A DNA stretch of 64,000 bases from the NCBI RefSeq assembly GCF_003148805.1, contig NZ_QGGX01000007.1:186001-250000 (forward strand), given 5' to 3'. Position 1 is the stretch's first letter. Every line of letters begins with the position of its first letter. The notes below the pieces were generated by a model, which saw nothing but the letters and a program-made list of their open reading frames with translations, was not told the DNA's origin and made no database searches. This stretch comes from Aminobacter sp. AP02 (GTDB taxonomy: Bacteria; Pseudomonadota; Alphaproteobacteria; Rhizobiales; Rhizobiaceae). A program made the translations under genes and the position numbers. Below are positions 8,019-16,112 of this stretch, piece after piece.

Positions 8019-9335
8019 TCAACCGCGTTTTGCTGGCGCCGGAGCCTTGGCGAACAGCTCGTGAAAGACGGGATAGATGTCGGACGGCTTGGCGATGCGC
8101 GTCATCGCGAAGTTCGGCCATGCGGCACTCACCTCGCGATAGGCGTTCCACAACGAGGTGCCGTTGTCGGCATGGCGGAACATTTCGCTTTCGCGTTCGT
8201 CGATGATCTCGACATAGGCGTAGTACTGGCACAACGACATCAGCGTGTTGTCGAGTATCGACACGCAGCGCTCGGAATCGTTGGGGATGTTGTCGCCGTC
8301 GGAAGCCTGCGCGGCGTAGATGTTCCAGTCCTTGGCGGGATAGCGCTCGCGGATGACACGCAACATTTCGTCGAGCGCGGTGGAAACGACAGTGCCGCCG
8401 CTTTGGGTGCTGTAGAAGAATGTGTCCTCATCGACCTCCGAGGCCTCGTGGGTATGGCGGATGAAGACGATGTCGGTCTTTTCGTAGCGCCGCTTCAGAA
8501 ACAGGTGCAACAGCACGAAGAAGCGCTTGGCCAGATCTTTTTCGCGCTCGCCCATCGAGCCCGAAACATCCATCAGGCAAAACATCACCGCATTGGCGTT
8601 GGGCACCGGCTGCGGCTCGAAGCGGTTGAAGCGGATGTCGATGGGGTCGATGTAGGGAATCAGCTTGCGGCGGCGCGCGAGCGTCGCATGTTCCTCGCGC
8701 AGCTCTGCGATACGTTGCTGAGTGGCGGCGCTAGGCCGCCTTTCACCCTCCAGCTTGAGAAGTTCTGCCGCGATGGCGTCGATCTCGGCCTGTCGCGGAC
8801 GCCTGAGCGCGATGCGGCGGCCGAAGCTGTTGAACATCGTTCGCCCGACGCTGATGCTGGTCGGATTGCCGCTCATCGTGTAGCCGGCGCGGCGCGGCCT
8901 GAACGTCACCACTTCCTTGAGGTTGAGCTTCACCAGGTCGGGCAGCTCGAGATCCTCGAAGAACAGGTCGAGCACTTCCTCGCGCGACAGGGCGAACTGG
9001 AAATCGTCTTCGCCATCGCCCGACGCCGATGGCTCCGACCCCTTGCCGCCGCCCGCCGCCGGCCTTGGGATACGGTCGCCGGTGCCGAAGGTCTTGTTGC
9101 CGGGAAGGACCTCCTCCCGGCGGCCCGAATGCGGTGCGCGTTGAAAGGTCGGCTCGCCGATGCCTTTGCGTGGGATCGGGATGATCTGGTCCTGGTCGGC
9201 CGTTCCGATCTTGCCGGACTTGATCCGGTCGTTGATCGCCCGTTTCAGCTCTTCGCGGGCGCGCCTCAGGAAACGCTGCCTGTTGCCAAGGCTCTTGTCC
9301 TTGGGATTGAGGCGCCGATCGATGAAGTTCGGCAT
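8019..9335 (-). CDS. yeaH: YeaH/YhbH family protein (DUF444, VWA-like)
   Basis: A 438-residue DUF444 protein. The N-terminus MPNFIDRRLNPKDKSLGNRQRF is typical of the family. A von Willebrand A-like fold is indicated by the MIDAS-type DxSxS at D256-S258-S260 (CLMDVSGSMGE). The low-complexity stretch near residues 94-110 (GGGKGSEPSASGDG) looks like a linker. It lies between prkA and spoVR, 22 bp after the former and 9 bp before the latter. In this conserved trio it is thought to work with the kinase-like AAA+ protein PrkA, comparable to MoxR/VWA pairs (inference from architecture). Confidence 0.94.
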   Translation of the reverse strand: MPNFIDRRLNPKDKSLGNRQRFLRRAREELKRAINDRIKSGKIGTADQDQIIPIPRKGIGEPTFQRAPHSGRREEVLPGNKTFGTGDRIPRPAAGGGKGSEPSASGDGEDDFQFALSREEVLDLFFEDLELPDLVKLNLKEVVTFRPRRAGYTMSGNPTSISVGRTMFNSFGRRIALRRPRQAEIDAIAAELLKLEGERRPSAATQQRIAELREEHATLARRRKLIPYIDPIDIRFNRFEPQPVPNANAVMFCLMDVSGSMGEREKDLAKRFFVLLHLFLKRRYEKTDIVFIRHTHEASEVDEDTFFYSTQSGGTVVSTALDEMLRVIRERYPAKDWNIYAAQASDGDNIPNDSERCVSILDNTLMSLCQYYAYVEIIDERESEMFRHADNGTSLWNAYREVSAAWPNFAMTRIAKPSDIYPVFHELFAKAPAPAKRG

Positions 9336-9357
9336 GTGGGTCCCCGTCGCTCCCCGC

Positions 9358-11307
9358 TCAGCCTGCCTTGTTGACCCGCATGTACCAATCGACGAGACGC
9401 CTGACCTGCCGCTGCGTGTAGCCGCGCTCGGTCATGCGTTCGACGAATTCGGCATGCTGCTTTTCGGTGGTGCTGTCACGCTTGGCGCCGAAGCTGATCA
9501 CCGGCAACAGGTCCTCGACCTGGCCGAACATCCGTTTTTCGATCACCTCGCGCAGCTTCTCATAGCTGGTCCAGGACGGGTTGCGGCCGTTGTTCTTGGC
9601 ACGTGCCCTCAGCGTGAACTTCACCACCTCGTTGCGGAAGTCCTTCGGGTTGGCGATGCCGGCCGGCTTTTCGATCTGCGACAGTTCGGAATCGAGGATG
9701 CCGCGGTTGAGGATCTGGCCTGTGTCGGGGTCCTTGTAGTCCTGGTCCTCGATCCAGGCGTCGGCATAGGCGATGTAGCGGTCGAACAGGTTCTGGCCGT
9801 ATTCGCTGTAGGATTCGAGATAGGCCTTCTGGATCTCGTGGCCGATGAACTCGGCGTAGCGCGTGGCGATCTCGGACTTGATGAAATCGAGATAGGACTG
9901 CTCGATCTCGCTTGGGAACTGCTCGCGCTTGATTGCCTGTTCGAGCACGTACATCAGGTGAACCGGATCGGCGGCGATCTCCTTGGTATCGTAGTTGAAC
10001 GTCTCCGACAGCACCTTGAAGGCAAAGCGCGTGCTGACGCCGGTCATGCCTTCGTCGACACCGGCGGCGTCGCGATACTCCTGCATCGACTTGGCCTTGG
10101 GGTCGACGTCCTTCAGGTTCTCGCCGTCATAGACGCGCATCTTGGTGTAGAGCGGCGAGTTCTCGTGCTCGGTCAGGCGCGTCGAAACGGTGAAGCGGCT
10201 CAAGATGTCGAGCACCTCGGGCGCGCATGGATTGCTCACCAGTTCGCTTTCGCGCAACAGCTTTTCGTAGATCTGCCGCTCTTCGGTGACGCGCAGGCAG
10301 TAGGGCACCTTGACCACCAGGATGCGGTCGAGGAAAGCCTCGTTGTTCCTGTTGCTCTTGAACTGCAGCCATTCCGACTCGTTGGAGTGGGCAAGCACGA
10401 TGCCTTGATAGGGGAAGGCGCCAAAACTCTCGGTGCCGTTGTAATTGCTCTCCTGGGTCGCGGTCAGCAACGGGTGCAGCACCTTGATCGGCGCCTTGAA
10501 CATCTCGACGAATTCGAGAAGCCCTTGCGTCGTGCGGTTCAGGCCGCCGCTGTAGGAGTAGGCGTCGGGATCGGACTGGCTGAAATTTTCGAGCTTGCGG
10601 ATGTCGACCTTGCCGACCAGGGCGGACACGTCCTGGTTGTTTTCGTCGCCGGGTTCGGTCTTGGCGATGCAGATCTGGCGCAGCCGCGACGGCATCAGCT
10701 TGACCACGGAGAACTTGGAGACATCGCCGCCGATTTCTTCGAGCCGCTTGGCCGCCCAGGGCGAAATCAGGCCGTTTAGCCGGCGTCGGGCAATGCCATA
10801 CTTGTCTTCGAGCAGGTCGGCCATGCGTTCCGGATGGAACAGGCCAAGGGGTGATTCGAAAATCGGGCTGACTTGGCCATTGACCTTGAGCGTGTAGATC
10901 GGCCGCTCCTCCATCAGCTTCTTCAGCCGCTCTGCGAGCGACGACTTGCCGCCGCCGACGGGGCCGAGCAGATACAGGATCTGCTTGCGCTCTTCGAGGC
11001 CTTGGGCGGCGTAGCGGAAGTAGCCCACGATGCGCTCGATCGTGTCTTCCATGCCGTAGAACTCGGCAAATGCCGGATATATCTTGATTGTTCGGTTGGC
11101 GAAGATCCGCCCTAGCCGGGCGTCGGCGCTGGTATCGACCAGAGTGGGGGCGCCAATGGCGTCCACCATTCGTTCGGCAGCCGTGGCATACATGGCTGGC
11201 TGATCGCGGCAAGCGAGCAGATATTGCTGAAGGCTCATCTCCTCGGTTGTCTGACTGGAGTAGATTTCCGAGAAGAGATTGAAGACGTCGGATTCACGTG
11301 TTTGCAT
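9358..11307 (-). CDS. prkA: PrkA family serine protein kinase / AAA+ ATPase
   Basis: A 649-residue PrkA (YeaG) protein. The N-terminal AAA+ domain contains Walker A GPVGGGKSS at residues 115-123. The C-terminal part is the PrkA kinase-like domain, with KRDSTTEKQHAEFVERMTERGYT near the end. Family members are reported to act as serine kinases or as AAA+ remodelers in nitrogen and nutrient stress. It is the first gene of a leftward operon with yeaH and spoVR. A match to the alphaproteobacterial general-stress sigma factor (EcfG) promoter lies about 65 bp upstream, so stress induction is likely. The next gene on the other side is divergent. Confidence 0.95.
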   Translation of the reverse strand: MQTRESDVFNLFSEIYSSQTTEEMSLQQYLLACRDQPAMYATAAERMVDAIGAPTLVDTSADARLGRIFANRTIKIYPAFAEFYGMEDTIERIVGYFRYAAQGLEERKQILYLLGPVGGGKSSLAERLKKLMEERPIYTLKVNGQVSPIFESPLGLFHPERMADLLEDKYGIARRRLNGLISPWAAKRLEEIGGDVSKFSVVKLMPSRLRQICIAKTEPGDENNQDVSALVGKVDIRKLENFSQSDPDAYSYSGGLNRTTQGLLEFVEMFKAPIKVLHPLLTATQESNYNGTESFGAFPYQGIVLAHSNESEWLQFKSNRNNEAFLDRILVVKVPYCLRVTEERQIYEKLLRESELVSNPCAPEVLDILSRFTVSTRLTEHENSPLYTKMRVYDGENLKDVDPKAKSMQEYRDAAGVDEGMTGVSTRFAFKVLSETFNYDTKEIAADPVHLMYVLEQAIKREQFPSEIEQSYLDFIKSEIATRYAEFIGHEIQKAYLESYSEYGQNLFDRYIAYADAWIEDQDYKDPDTGQILNRGILDSELSQIEKPAGIANPKDFRNEVVKFTLRARAKNNGRNPSWTSYEKLREVIEKRMFGQVEDLLPVISFGAKRDSTTEKQHAEFVERMTERGYTQRQVRRLVDWYMRVNKAG

Positions 11308-11675
11308 GGCACCCTCACAATGCCGAAGTCACGACTGAGTGTATCACCACTTCGACTCTTTGCCTTCATCTCAACTTCCCTGAACAGCCAAAGTTCCGCA
11401 CAGAATGTCGTGATCGTACATTTACCGTGATCGAGTTGATCAGCCGTCCGATGCGGACGTCGATCCGCAATCGCCAGCACTCGTTTTCCCACGACGGACA
11501 GGGCAACCTTCGGCTGTATTCGTTGCGGGAGACACCGGCGCGTTGGCGCCGCGCCAGCGCAATCCTCGGGCGCTGCGTCTTGCGCGTCATCTAAATCCGT
11601 ATCGCGGGACGCAGAGACATTCTCTGGTACATGAACTTGCGCTAGACCACTGGCCGGCTAACGCGTGGAGGGGAC
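11308..11675. other. Intergenic region between prkA and the AI-2E-type gene
   Basis: This 368-bp divergent spacer should hold promoters for both neighbours. I see one EcfG-like promoter on the minus strand and a GGAGG ribosome site just before 11676. Several open frames cross it, but none has a coherent protein signature. No repeat or RNA gene was recognised. Confidence 0.6.
11373..11397 (-). promoter_or_regulatory. Candidate EcfG-type general-stress promoter for prkA
   Basis: Read on the minus strand, GGAAC (11397-11393) and GTT (11375-11373) are separated by 17 bases. This is the spacing of the alphaproteobacterial EcfG/RpoE2 promoter (GGAAC, 16-18 bases, cGTT). The base before GTT is A instead of the usual C. 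The -10 box lies 65 bp from the prkA start. The operon's stress role fits, but the match was found by eye only. Confidence 0.5.
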
Positions 11676-12722
11676 ATGCCAACTCAGGGTGAGGGTCGGA
11701 TGATCGGACATCTGGCAACAGGTATTCTGGTCCTGGCGCTCATGCATTTTGCGCAATCGATCTTCGTGCCGCTGGTCTTTTCGCTGTTTCTGATCGCCCT
11801 TGTCTGGCCAGTCCAGTTCGCGCTGCAACGCAAGTTGCCGAAGCTTCTGGCGCTCCTCATTACGATCACTGTCACCATTGCCATCGTCCTTGCCGTCGGC
11901 TCCGCGGTGATCTGGGGTTTCGGCAAGCTTGGCCAGTGGCTGTTTGCCAACGCTGGACATTTTCAGGCCGTCTACACCGATTGGACCGATTGGCTGGAAG
12001 GGCATGGCGTCGCCGTCGCCGGGCCGCTCGCCGATCGTTTCGACATGAACTGGCTGGTCCGTTTCACCCAGACCATTGCCGGGCGGCTCAATAGCTTTGC
12101 CGGTTTCGCCATACTGGTCTTCATTTTCGTCATGCTTGGCTTGCTCGAGGTCGAGGACTTCAACCGGCGCCTCCAGTCGCCAAACGCCCAGCCCCAGGGG
12201 CAGCGGGTATTGCTGGCCAATCGTGAGATCGGTGCCAAGCTGCGCCGCTTCATGGTCGTGCGCACCTTTGCCAGCATTCTCACAGGGCTTGTCGTCTGGG
12301 GCTTCGCGCTCGTTGCCGGGCTGGAACTGGCGACTGCATGGGGCGCCATCGCCTTCGCGCTCAATTACATCCCCTTCCTCGGGCCGTTCGTCGCCACGAT
12401 GTTTCCCACCATGTTTGCCATCGCCCAGTTCGAATCCTGGCAGATGGCGGTTGTGGTCTTTCTCGGGCTCAATCTCATCCAGTTCATCATCGGCAGCTAT
12501 CTTGAACCGCTGCTCACCGGTGCCTCGCTTGCAATCTCGCCATTCGCGGTCATCTTCGCGGTGTTCTTTGGCAGCTTCCTGTGGGGCATTTCGGGCGCGT
12601 TCCTGGGCGTGCCGGTGCTGATCGCCTTCATCGTCTATAGTGGCCAGTCACCCTCGACCCGCTGGCTGGCGACGTTGCTCTCGGGAAAACCTGTGGGCGA
12701 ATCGGATGGCTCGGCCTCCTGA
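11676..12722 (+). CDS. AI-2E family transporter
   Basis: A 348-residue membrane protein of the TqsA/PerM-like AI-2E exporter family. About seven to eight hydrophobic segments can be seen. The soluble middle part (residues about 90-135) is followed by the conserved ALNYIPFLGPFVATMFP near residues 228-244 and a C-terminal LGVPVLIAFIVY. ATG 11676 follows a good GGAGG site, while ATG 11700 would be a shorter alternative. Family substrates are varied (autoinducer-2, Na+/H+ exchange), so the cargo is not known. It stands alone, divergent from prkA. Confidence 0.9.
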   Translation: MPTQGEGRMIGHLATGILVLALMHFAQSIFVPLVFSLFLIALVWPVQFALQRKLPKLLALLITITVTIAIVLAVGSAVIWGFGKLGQWLFANAGHFQAVYTDWTDWLEGHGVAVAGPLADRFDMNWLVRFTQTIAGRLNSFAGFAILVFIFVMLGLLEVEDFNRRLQSPNAQPQGQRVLLANREIGAKLRRFMVVRTFASILTGLVVWGFALVAGLELATAWGAIAFALNYIPFLGPFVATMFPTMFAIAQFESWQMAVVVFLGLNLIQFIIGSYLEPLLTGASLAISPFAVIFAVFFGSFLWGISGAFLGVPVLIAFIVYSGQSPSTRWLATLLSGKPVGESDGSAS

Positions 12723-12826
12723 AAATCCGTCCGCGACAGATCGTGGCACTCGACGCTGCGGCCCGCATCCGGCTATGAACTTGGACCGCAAAATCGCGGA
12801 AAGCTTTGCATGGAAGGATCGCTGTC

Positions 12827-13258
12827 ATGAAGGCACGCATCAAATGGGTTGAAGGTCGCACCTTCGTTGGCGAATCCGGCAGCGGGCATAAGATCGTGCT
12901 CGGAACCGCCGCCGAGCCAGGTGGCCAGACGCCCGGCCCAAGCCCGATGGAACTGATGCTGATCGGTGCCGGCGGCTGCTCTGCCTATGACGTCGTCCAC
13001 ATCCTCGAGAAGGGCCGCGAAGCGATCGAGGATTGCACCGTCGAGCTCGATGCCGATCGCGCCGAGACCGACCCCAAGGTCTTCACCCGCATCCACATGC
13101 ATTTCGTGGTCAAGGGCCGCAGCCTCGCACCGGCCAAGGTCGAGCGCGCCGTCAACCTGTCCATCGAAAAGTACTGCTCGGCATCGGCCATGCTCGCCAT
13201 GTCGGCCAAACTGACCCATGACTTCGAGGTCGTCGATACGGCGTCTGCTCAGGCTTGA
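12827..13258 (+). CDS. OsmC family protein
   Basis: A 143-residue OsmC/YhfA-like protein. Two conserved cysteines are present: one in GAGGCSAYDVVHIL (about residue 47) and one in IEKYCSASAML (about residue 115). These match the peroxidatic and resolving positions of the family, so hydroperoxide reduction is possible. The GGKGTGPSPMELML-like motif appears as GGQTPGPSPMELMLI. ATG 12827 is preferred over 12806 because a GGAAGG site lies about 10 bp upstream. It is transcribed after the AI-2E-type gene with a 104-bp gap, so it may have its own promoter. Confidence 0.9.
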   Translation: MKARIKWVEGRTFVGESGSGHKIVLGTAAEPGGQTPGPSPMELMLIGAGGCSAYDVVHILEKGREAIEDCTVELDADRAETDPKVFTRIHMHFVVKGRSLAPAKVERAVNLSIEKYCSASAMLAMSAKLTHDFEVVDTASAQA

Positions 13259-13269
13259 GTTCAACAAAC

Positions 13270-13336
13270 CGGTAGCCAGCTACCGCCTTCAAGGCTTACC
13301 CTGAATGCAGCAACATCTGTTGCCGCATTCAGGGTA
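13270..13336. repeat. Two consecutive hairpins after the OsmC gene
   Basis: The first hairpin has a perfect 7-bp stem (13270-13276 with 13279-13285). The second is larger: a perfect 12-bp stem (13297-13308 with 13325-13336, arm TACCCTGAATGC), one A/C mismatch, then five more pairs closing an ATCT loop. No T-run follows, so it is not a classical terminator. It could still stop transcription after the OsmC gene or protect an mRNA end. Confidence 0.55.
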
Positions 13337-13402
13337 GCCGAATTTGGAGATGACGATCCTCATCATGCGGGCTGCGGCCTGCCAAGTAATCTGGAGCCTG
13401 AC

Positions 13403-13771
13403 ATGAAACATCACATCGTGTGGGCAACAATTGCGGCTGTTTGGGCGGGAGCGCTTGGGCAGGCCCTGGCCGAACCGCTCAACACCATGGACGAGGTCGG
13501 CGCAGCGCTCTTGAACTGCTGGAGCGCGCCACCTGGCAGCCAAGGGTCGTCTGTCACCTTGGCCTTCAGCTTCAAGCGGGATGGCACGCTGATGGGCAAG
13601 CCGAGGCCGACAGCGATCAGCGTCAACGGTGACGAGAAGATGCGAAAGGCCTTTGTCGACGCAGCCGTAGCGGCCGCTCAACGCTGCACGCCATTGAGCT
13701 TTTCCCCCACGATCGCCTCAGGCATTGCGGGCAATGTCTTCACTTTGCAGTTCGCGTCGCCGGCCATTTGA
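13403..13771 (+). CDS. Hypothetical secreted protein, TonB-C-like
   Basis: A 122-residue protein with an apparent signal peptide (MKHHIVWATIAAVWAGALGQALA, cleavage near residue 23), so a periplasmic location is likely. The mature part has a single pattern of alternating strand and helix: NCWSAPPGS, SVTLAFSFKRDGTL, AFVDAAVAAAQRCTPLSF. This resembles the TonB/TolA C-terminal fold, and the two cysteines could form a disulfide. I do not recognise a specific function. It has no obvious operon partner and is convergent with the next gene. Confidence 0.75.
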   Translation: MKHHIVWATIAAVWAGALGQALAEPLNTMDEVGAALLNCWSAPPGSQGSSVTLAFSFKRDGTLMGKPRPTAISVNGDEKMRKAFVDAAVAAAQRCTPLSFSPTIASGIAGNVFTLQFASPAI

Positions 13772-13824
13772 AAGCAAGCTCCCGCAAGACCTTTGGTCGG
13801 AATCGGAATGAGGCGGCGCACGCC

Positions 13825-13855
13825 AGCCACCCCGTTTGTCAATCGCGGGGCGGCT
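13825..13855. terminator. Possible bidirectional terminator between convergent genes
   Basis: A 10-bp stem with one A/C mismatch (13825-13834 with 13846-13855, arm AGCCACCCCG) encloses an 11-nt loop and is followed on the plus strand by GTGTTT. It lies between two convergent genes, where a terminator is expected. The short T-tract makes this a weak call. Confidence 0.4.
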
Positions 13856-13897
13856 GTGTTTCCGGGCAGCCAGAATTCGGCAAATTGGTCGCGCGAA

Positions 13898-14482
13898 CTA
13901 TTGCGCGTGCACCATCTTGGTCGGCGCTTCCAAAATGCTGAAATCGGACCCGTCGCATGTCACATCGGGGTTCGTGGGGCTGAACATCCCCAGCGGGTTG
14001 TCCTTGAACAGCCAGGCATGAAGATCGTAGTGGACGAAGTCTTTCGGAATAAGCGGTTCGTGCCCTTCCATCGGGCCCTGGAAGGGCTGGCCAAACAGGC
14101 TTGGCCGCTCCTTGGCGGCGGCAAGCGGAACCAGCCACTCGGCAGCCACCAGGCGCAGTTTCTTGCCGTCGGGCTCATAGATCAGCACGTTTGGCTTGGT
14201 GGGATCAGGCGGGCCCTGCAGCGTGACGTTGACGAAGTGAATCCCCATGGCTCCCTTGGGATAGTCCATGGCCCCCTCGATCTTTTCGCCGCTGTAGTGA
14301 ACGCAGCCAACAGTCGAGAGATAGAGGTCACGCACCGCTACATACGGATCCTGGTACTTCTCCAGCGCCTTGCGCGCGGCGTCGATTTCAGCCTTTTTCG
14401 GTTCCTCCGCCAGGGCCGGTGCGGCACCCCAAAAACCAGCCAGAGCAATGACGGCGCAACGAACGAGACTTGCAGTCCTCAT
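13898..14482 (-). CDS. Conserved hypothetical periplasmic protein
   Basis: A 194-residue protein with a clear signal peptide (MRTASLVRCAVIALAGFWGAAPALA). The mature part has an acidic, helix-rich start (EEPKKAEIDAARKALEKYQDP) and then a compact domain with VGCVHYSGEKIEG, GAMGIHFVN and EPLIPKDFVHYDLHAWLFKDNPLGMFSPTNPDVTC. The His/Cys-rich pattern (VHY, DLHAW, two cysteines) could bind a metal, but this is a guess. ATG 14482 is chosen because it follows a strong GGAGGAA site and starts the signal peptide; the longer frame from 14641 adds unrelated residues. No function is assigned. Confidence 0.8.
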   Translation of the reverse strand: MRTASLVRCAVIALAGFWGAAPALAEEPKKAEIDAARKALEKYQDPYVAVRDLYLSTVGCVHYSGEKIEGAMDYPKGAMGIHFVNVTLQGPPDPTKPNVLIYEPDGKKLRLVAAEWLVPLAAAKERPSLFGQPFQGPMEGHEPLIPKDFVHYDLHAWLFKDNPLGMFSPTNPDVTCDGSDFSILEAPTKMVHAQ

Positions 14483-14842
14483 GGCAGTTCCTCCAATTTG
14501 TGTTTCGCATAAGCAATACAGACAATCTGGACGACGCCGTGAATGTCGCTCCGTTCGCGCCCCTTTGCAAACGGTTCGGTGCGCGGCGTGCGGGCGCGAG
14601 CGGCAGGTAGGCGAGAGCGACCTGTCCGTGATCGGATGCACCCGTCAGGTCATGAGGAGTGGAAGGAAGTGTGCTTCTTCTGGCGCGCGGCCATGACGAG
14701 CATTGTTGAGGTTGGGGTCATCGGCGCGCTTGGGGGCGACAGCGGAGAGGTCGGCTCCAAGGCAACGCGCCCGGCATCTCGCAAGTCAATGCCGGGCGCG
14801 ATCTCCATCTGTCCGGCTTTTGCGCCGGAGGAATGGATACGG
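14483..14842. other. Intergenic region with no supported gene
   Basis: This 360-bp stretch separates the periplasmic protein gene from the small lipoprotein gene, both on the minus strand. Open frames here show no coherent protein signature. The only structure seen is a 12-bp-stem hairpin at 14766-14800. Confidence 0.5.
14766..14800 (-). terminator. Hairpin downstream of the small lipoprotein gene
   Basis: A perfect 12-bp GC-rich stem (14766-14777 with 14789-14800, arm CGCGCCCGGCAT) encloses an 11-nt loop. It lies 43 bp past the lipoprotein stop on the minus strand. The following bases (TTGCCTTGG) make only a weak T-tract, so termination is possible but not certain. Confidence 0.4.
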
Positions 14843-14971
14843 CTATTTGTAGATCGGTGCGGGCGTGACGACAGGCGGCGGAGCCTTTCCTTTGCCCTTG
14901 CCAATGGTGCCGCAGGCGCTCAACCCGACGACAGCGAACATTGCGACCAGTACAATCAGAATCTTGCTCAT
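14843..14971 (-). CDS. Small lipoprotein, 42 residues
   Basis: The minus strand encodes a 42-residue peptide beginning MSKILIVLVAMFAVVGLSAC. The hydrophobic segment followed by LSAC is a lipobox, so the mature product would be a 23-residue lipid-anchored peptide starting at C20 (CGTIGKGKGKAPPPVVTPAP). A strong AGGAGAGG ribosome site lies just upstream of the ATG. The size, Gly/Lys then Pro-rich tail and ending APIYK recall small entericidin-like or LptM-like lipoproteins, but no family is certain. Its start is 24 bp after the stop of the 99-residue gene on the same strand. Confidence 0.8.
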   Translation of the reverse strand: MSKILIVLVAMFAVVGLSACGTIGKGKGKAPPPVVTPAPIYK

Positions 14972-14995
14972 TGCAGTCCTCTCCTTTGCTGAGTA

Positions 14996-15295
14996 CTAGG
15001 CTATATTTTCCAGTTCGCCGTCTTCATGGTAAATATGCGACGGCAGGAAATCATTCGACTGCATCCAGTCGCAAACAATGTCGGCTATTAACTCAGCCTT
15101 GGTCATGCCTACCTCAGCTGCAAGTGATGTCACCGCATGATCGACCTTCGTATCGATTTTCATGAATTCATTGTCGCGAAGCATGATTGCAGCACGCAGT
15201 AGAAGATCTCGTAAATATTCTGGTGAAGCGCTGTCGATTGCTTTGGCTGTTGAATCCAATATTTCGACGAACGTCTGACTTTGTGCCAGCATCAT
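14996..15295 (-). CDS. Hypothetical protein, 99 residues
   Basis: The product is a mostly helical, soluble, acidic protein (MMLAQSQTFVEILDSTAKAI at the start, ending HEDGELENIA). The middle, DHAVTSLAAEVGMTKAELIADIVCDWM, resembles the helix pairs of ribbon-helix-helix or small regulatory proteins, but no named family is recognised. Base composition is lower in GC than the neighbours, which could mean recent arrival. A GTGAGG sequence precedes the first ATG; a second ATG follows directly at 15292. Whether it is expressed is uncertain. Confidence 0.55.
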   Translation of the reverse strand: MMLAQSQTFVEILDSTAKAIDSASPEYLRDLLLRAAIMLRDNEFMKIDTKVDHAVTSLAAEVGMTKAELIADIVCDWMQSNDFLPSHIYHEDGELENIA

Positions 15296-15648
15296 GACGC
15301 CTCACATCGAGCCCTGTTTGTCAGCGTATCAAACTTTGGCCTGTGCTCAACAAATTACATTAGAGATGATTAATGCAGCCTTCAGGAAATCGGAATCAGC
15401 AGGCAAAGGGCGAAGCCGCCAAGGCGGGCGAGAGCCCGGGGCCTCCGATCGAGACGCACGCTCGTCCCGGCCAGTGCATGGCAGCAGGTCGAACCAGGCG
15501 TAGGCAGCTAAATCGAGCCAAGGGAGAAGCCGGGGATCATCGGCGCGGTAGCAGGCGTGGCAAGCTATCGTCGGGAGTTGCCACAACGGCGTCAAATGCG
15601 CCAAGGATGCCGAACCGTGCCAATTTATCAAATGGAATCAATGCGATA
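15296..15648. other. Intergenic region between a small gene and tRNA-Ser
   Basis: This 353-bp stretch has patches of lower GC (around 15330-15370) and no open frame with a recognisable product. I see no repeat of the tRNA 3' end here that would mark an integrated element. Confidence 0.5.
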
Positions 15649-15738
15649 TGGCGGAGAGAGCGGGATTCGAACCCGCGATACGGTTCCCCGTATACACACT
15701 TTCCAGGCGTGCGCCTTCAACCACTCGGCCACCTCTCC
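15649..15738 (-). tRNA. tRNA-Ser (anticodon GGA)
   Basis: A 90-nt class II tRNA on the minus strand. The acceptor stem pairs GGAGAGG with TCTCTCC (last pair G-U), discriminator G, and an encoded CCA at 15649-15651. The anticodon loop reads CTGGAAA, giving GGA for serine codons UCC/UCU. A long variable arm (TATACGG...CCGTAT) and the T-loop GGTTCGAATCC are present. All parts expected of a bacterial tRNA-Ser are there. Confidence 0.95.
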
Positions 15739-15740
15739 GC

Positions 15741-16112
15741 ATACGCGCCTTGCGCCGGCCGGTTTCGCCGGGCTGGTTGGGAGTGCGCGCATCTCCTGGG
15801 CGTTGTTTTGCGACTCTGAAAGAGCCGGCACTCGGGTGCGGTCAACCTGCCGCCCCCCATCCGCCTGCCGCCGAACACGATGTCGTGCGTCCGGCTGCCG
15901 GGCTCATCTAGTCGATCCTGCGGCACTTGCCAAGCGCTGACGTGGCAAATCTTGCAGCGGGCGTTGGCCTTGCCGGCAAAATACGAAAAGAGCGCAGCCC
16001 AGTCGTCGCCGGCCGTGGAAATCGAGCCGCATGTTTCCCGGCTTCCTTGTCATGGGCCGCCGCTTTGCCGCAGATTGGAATTGCGCGGGAAATCCGCTGT
16101 CGAGGGGAAGCG
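15741..16112. other. Intergenic region after tRNA-Ser
   Basis: This 372-bp region carries the upstream side of the minus-strand tRNA gene and the leader of the membrane-protein gene at 16113. Overlapping open frames on both strands show no protein signature. Nothing else was recognised. Confidence 0.45.

Noticed and set aside
15649-15738. Integration site of a genomic island at tRNA-Ser
   Set aside because: No integrase gene and no direct repeat of the tRNA 3' end was found on either side.
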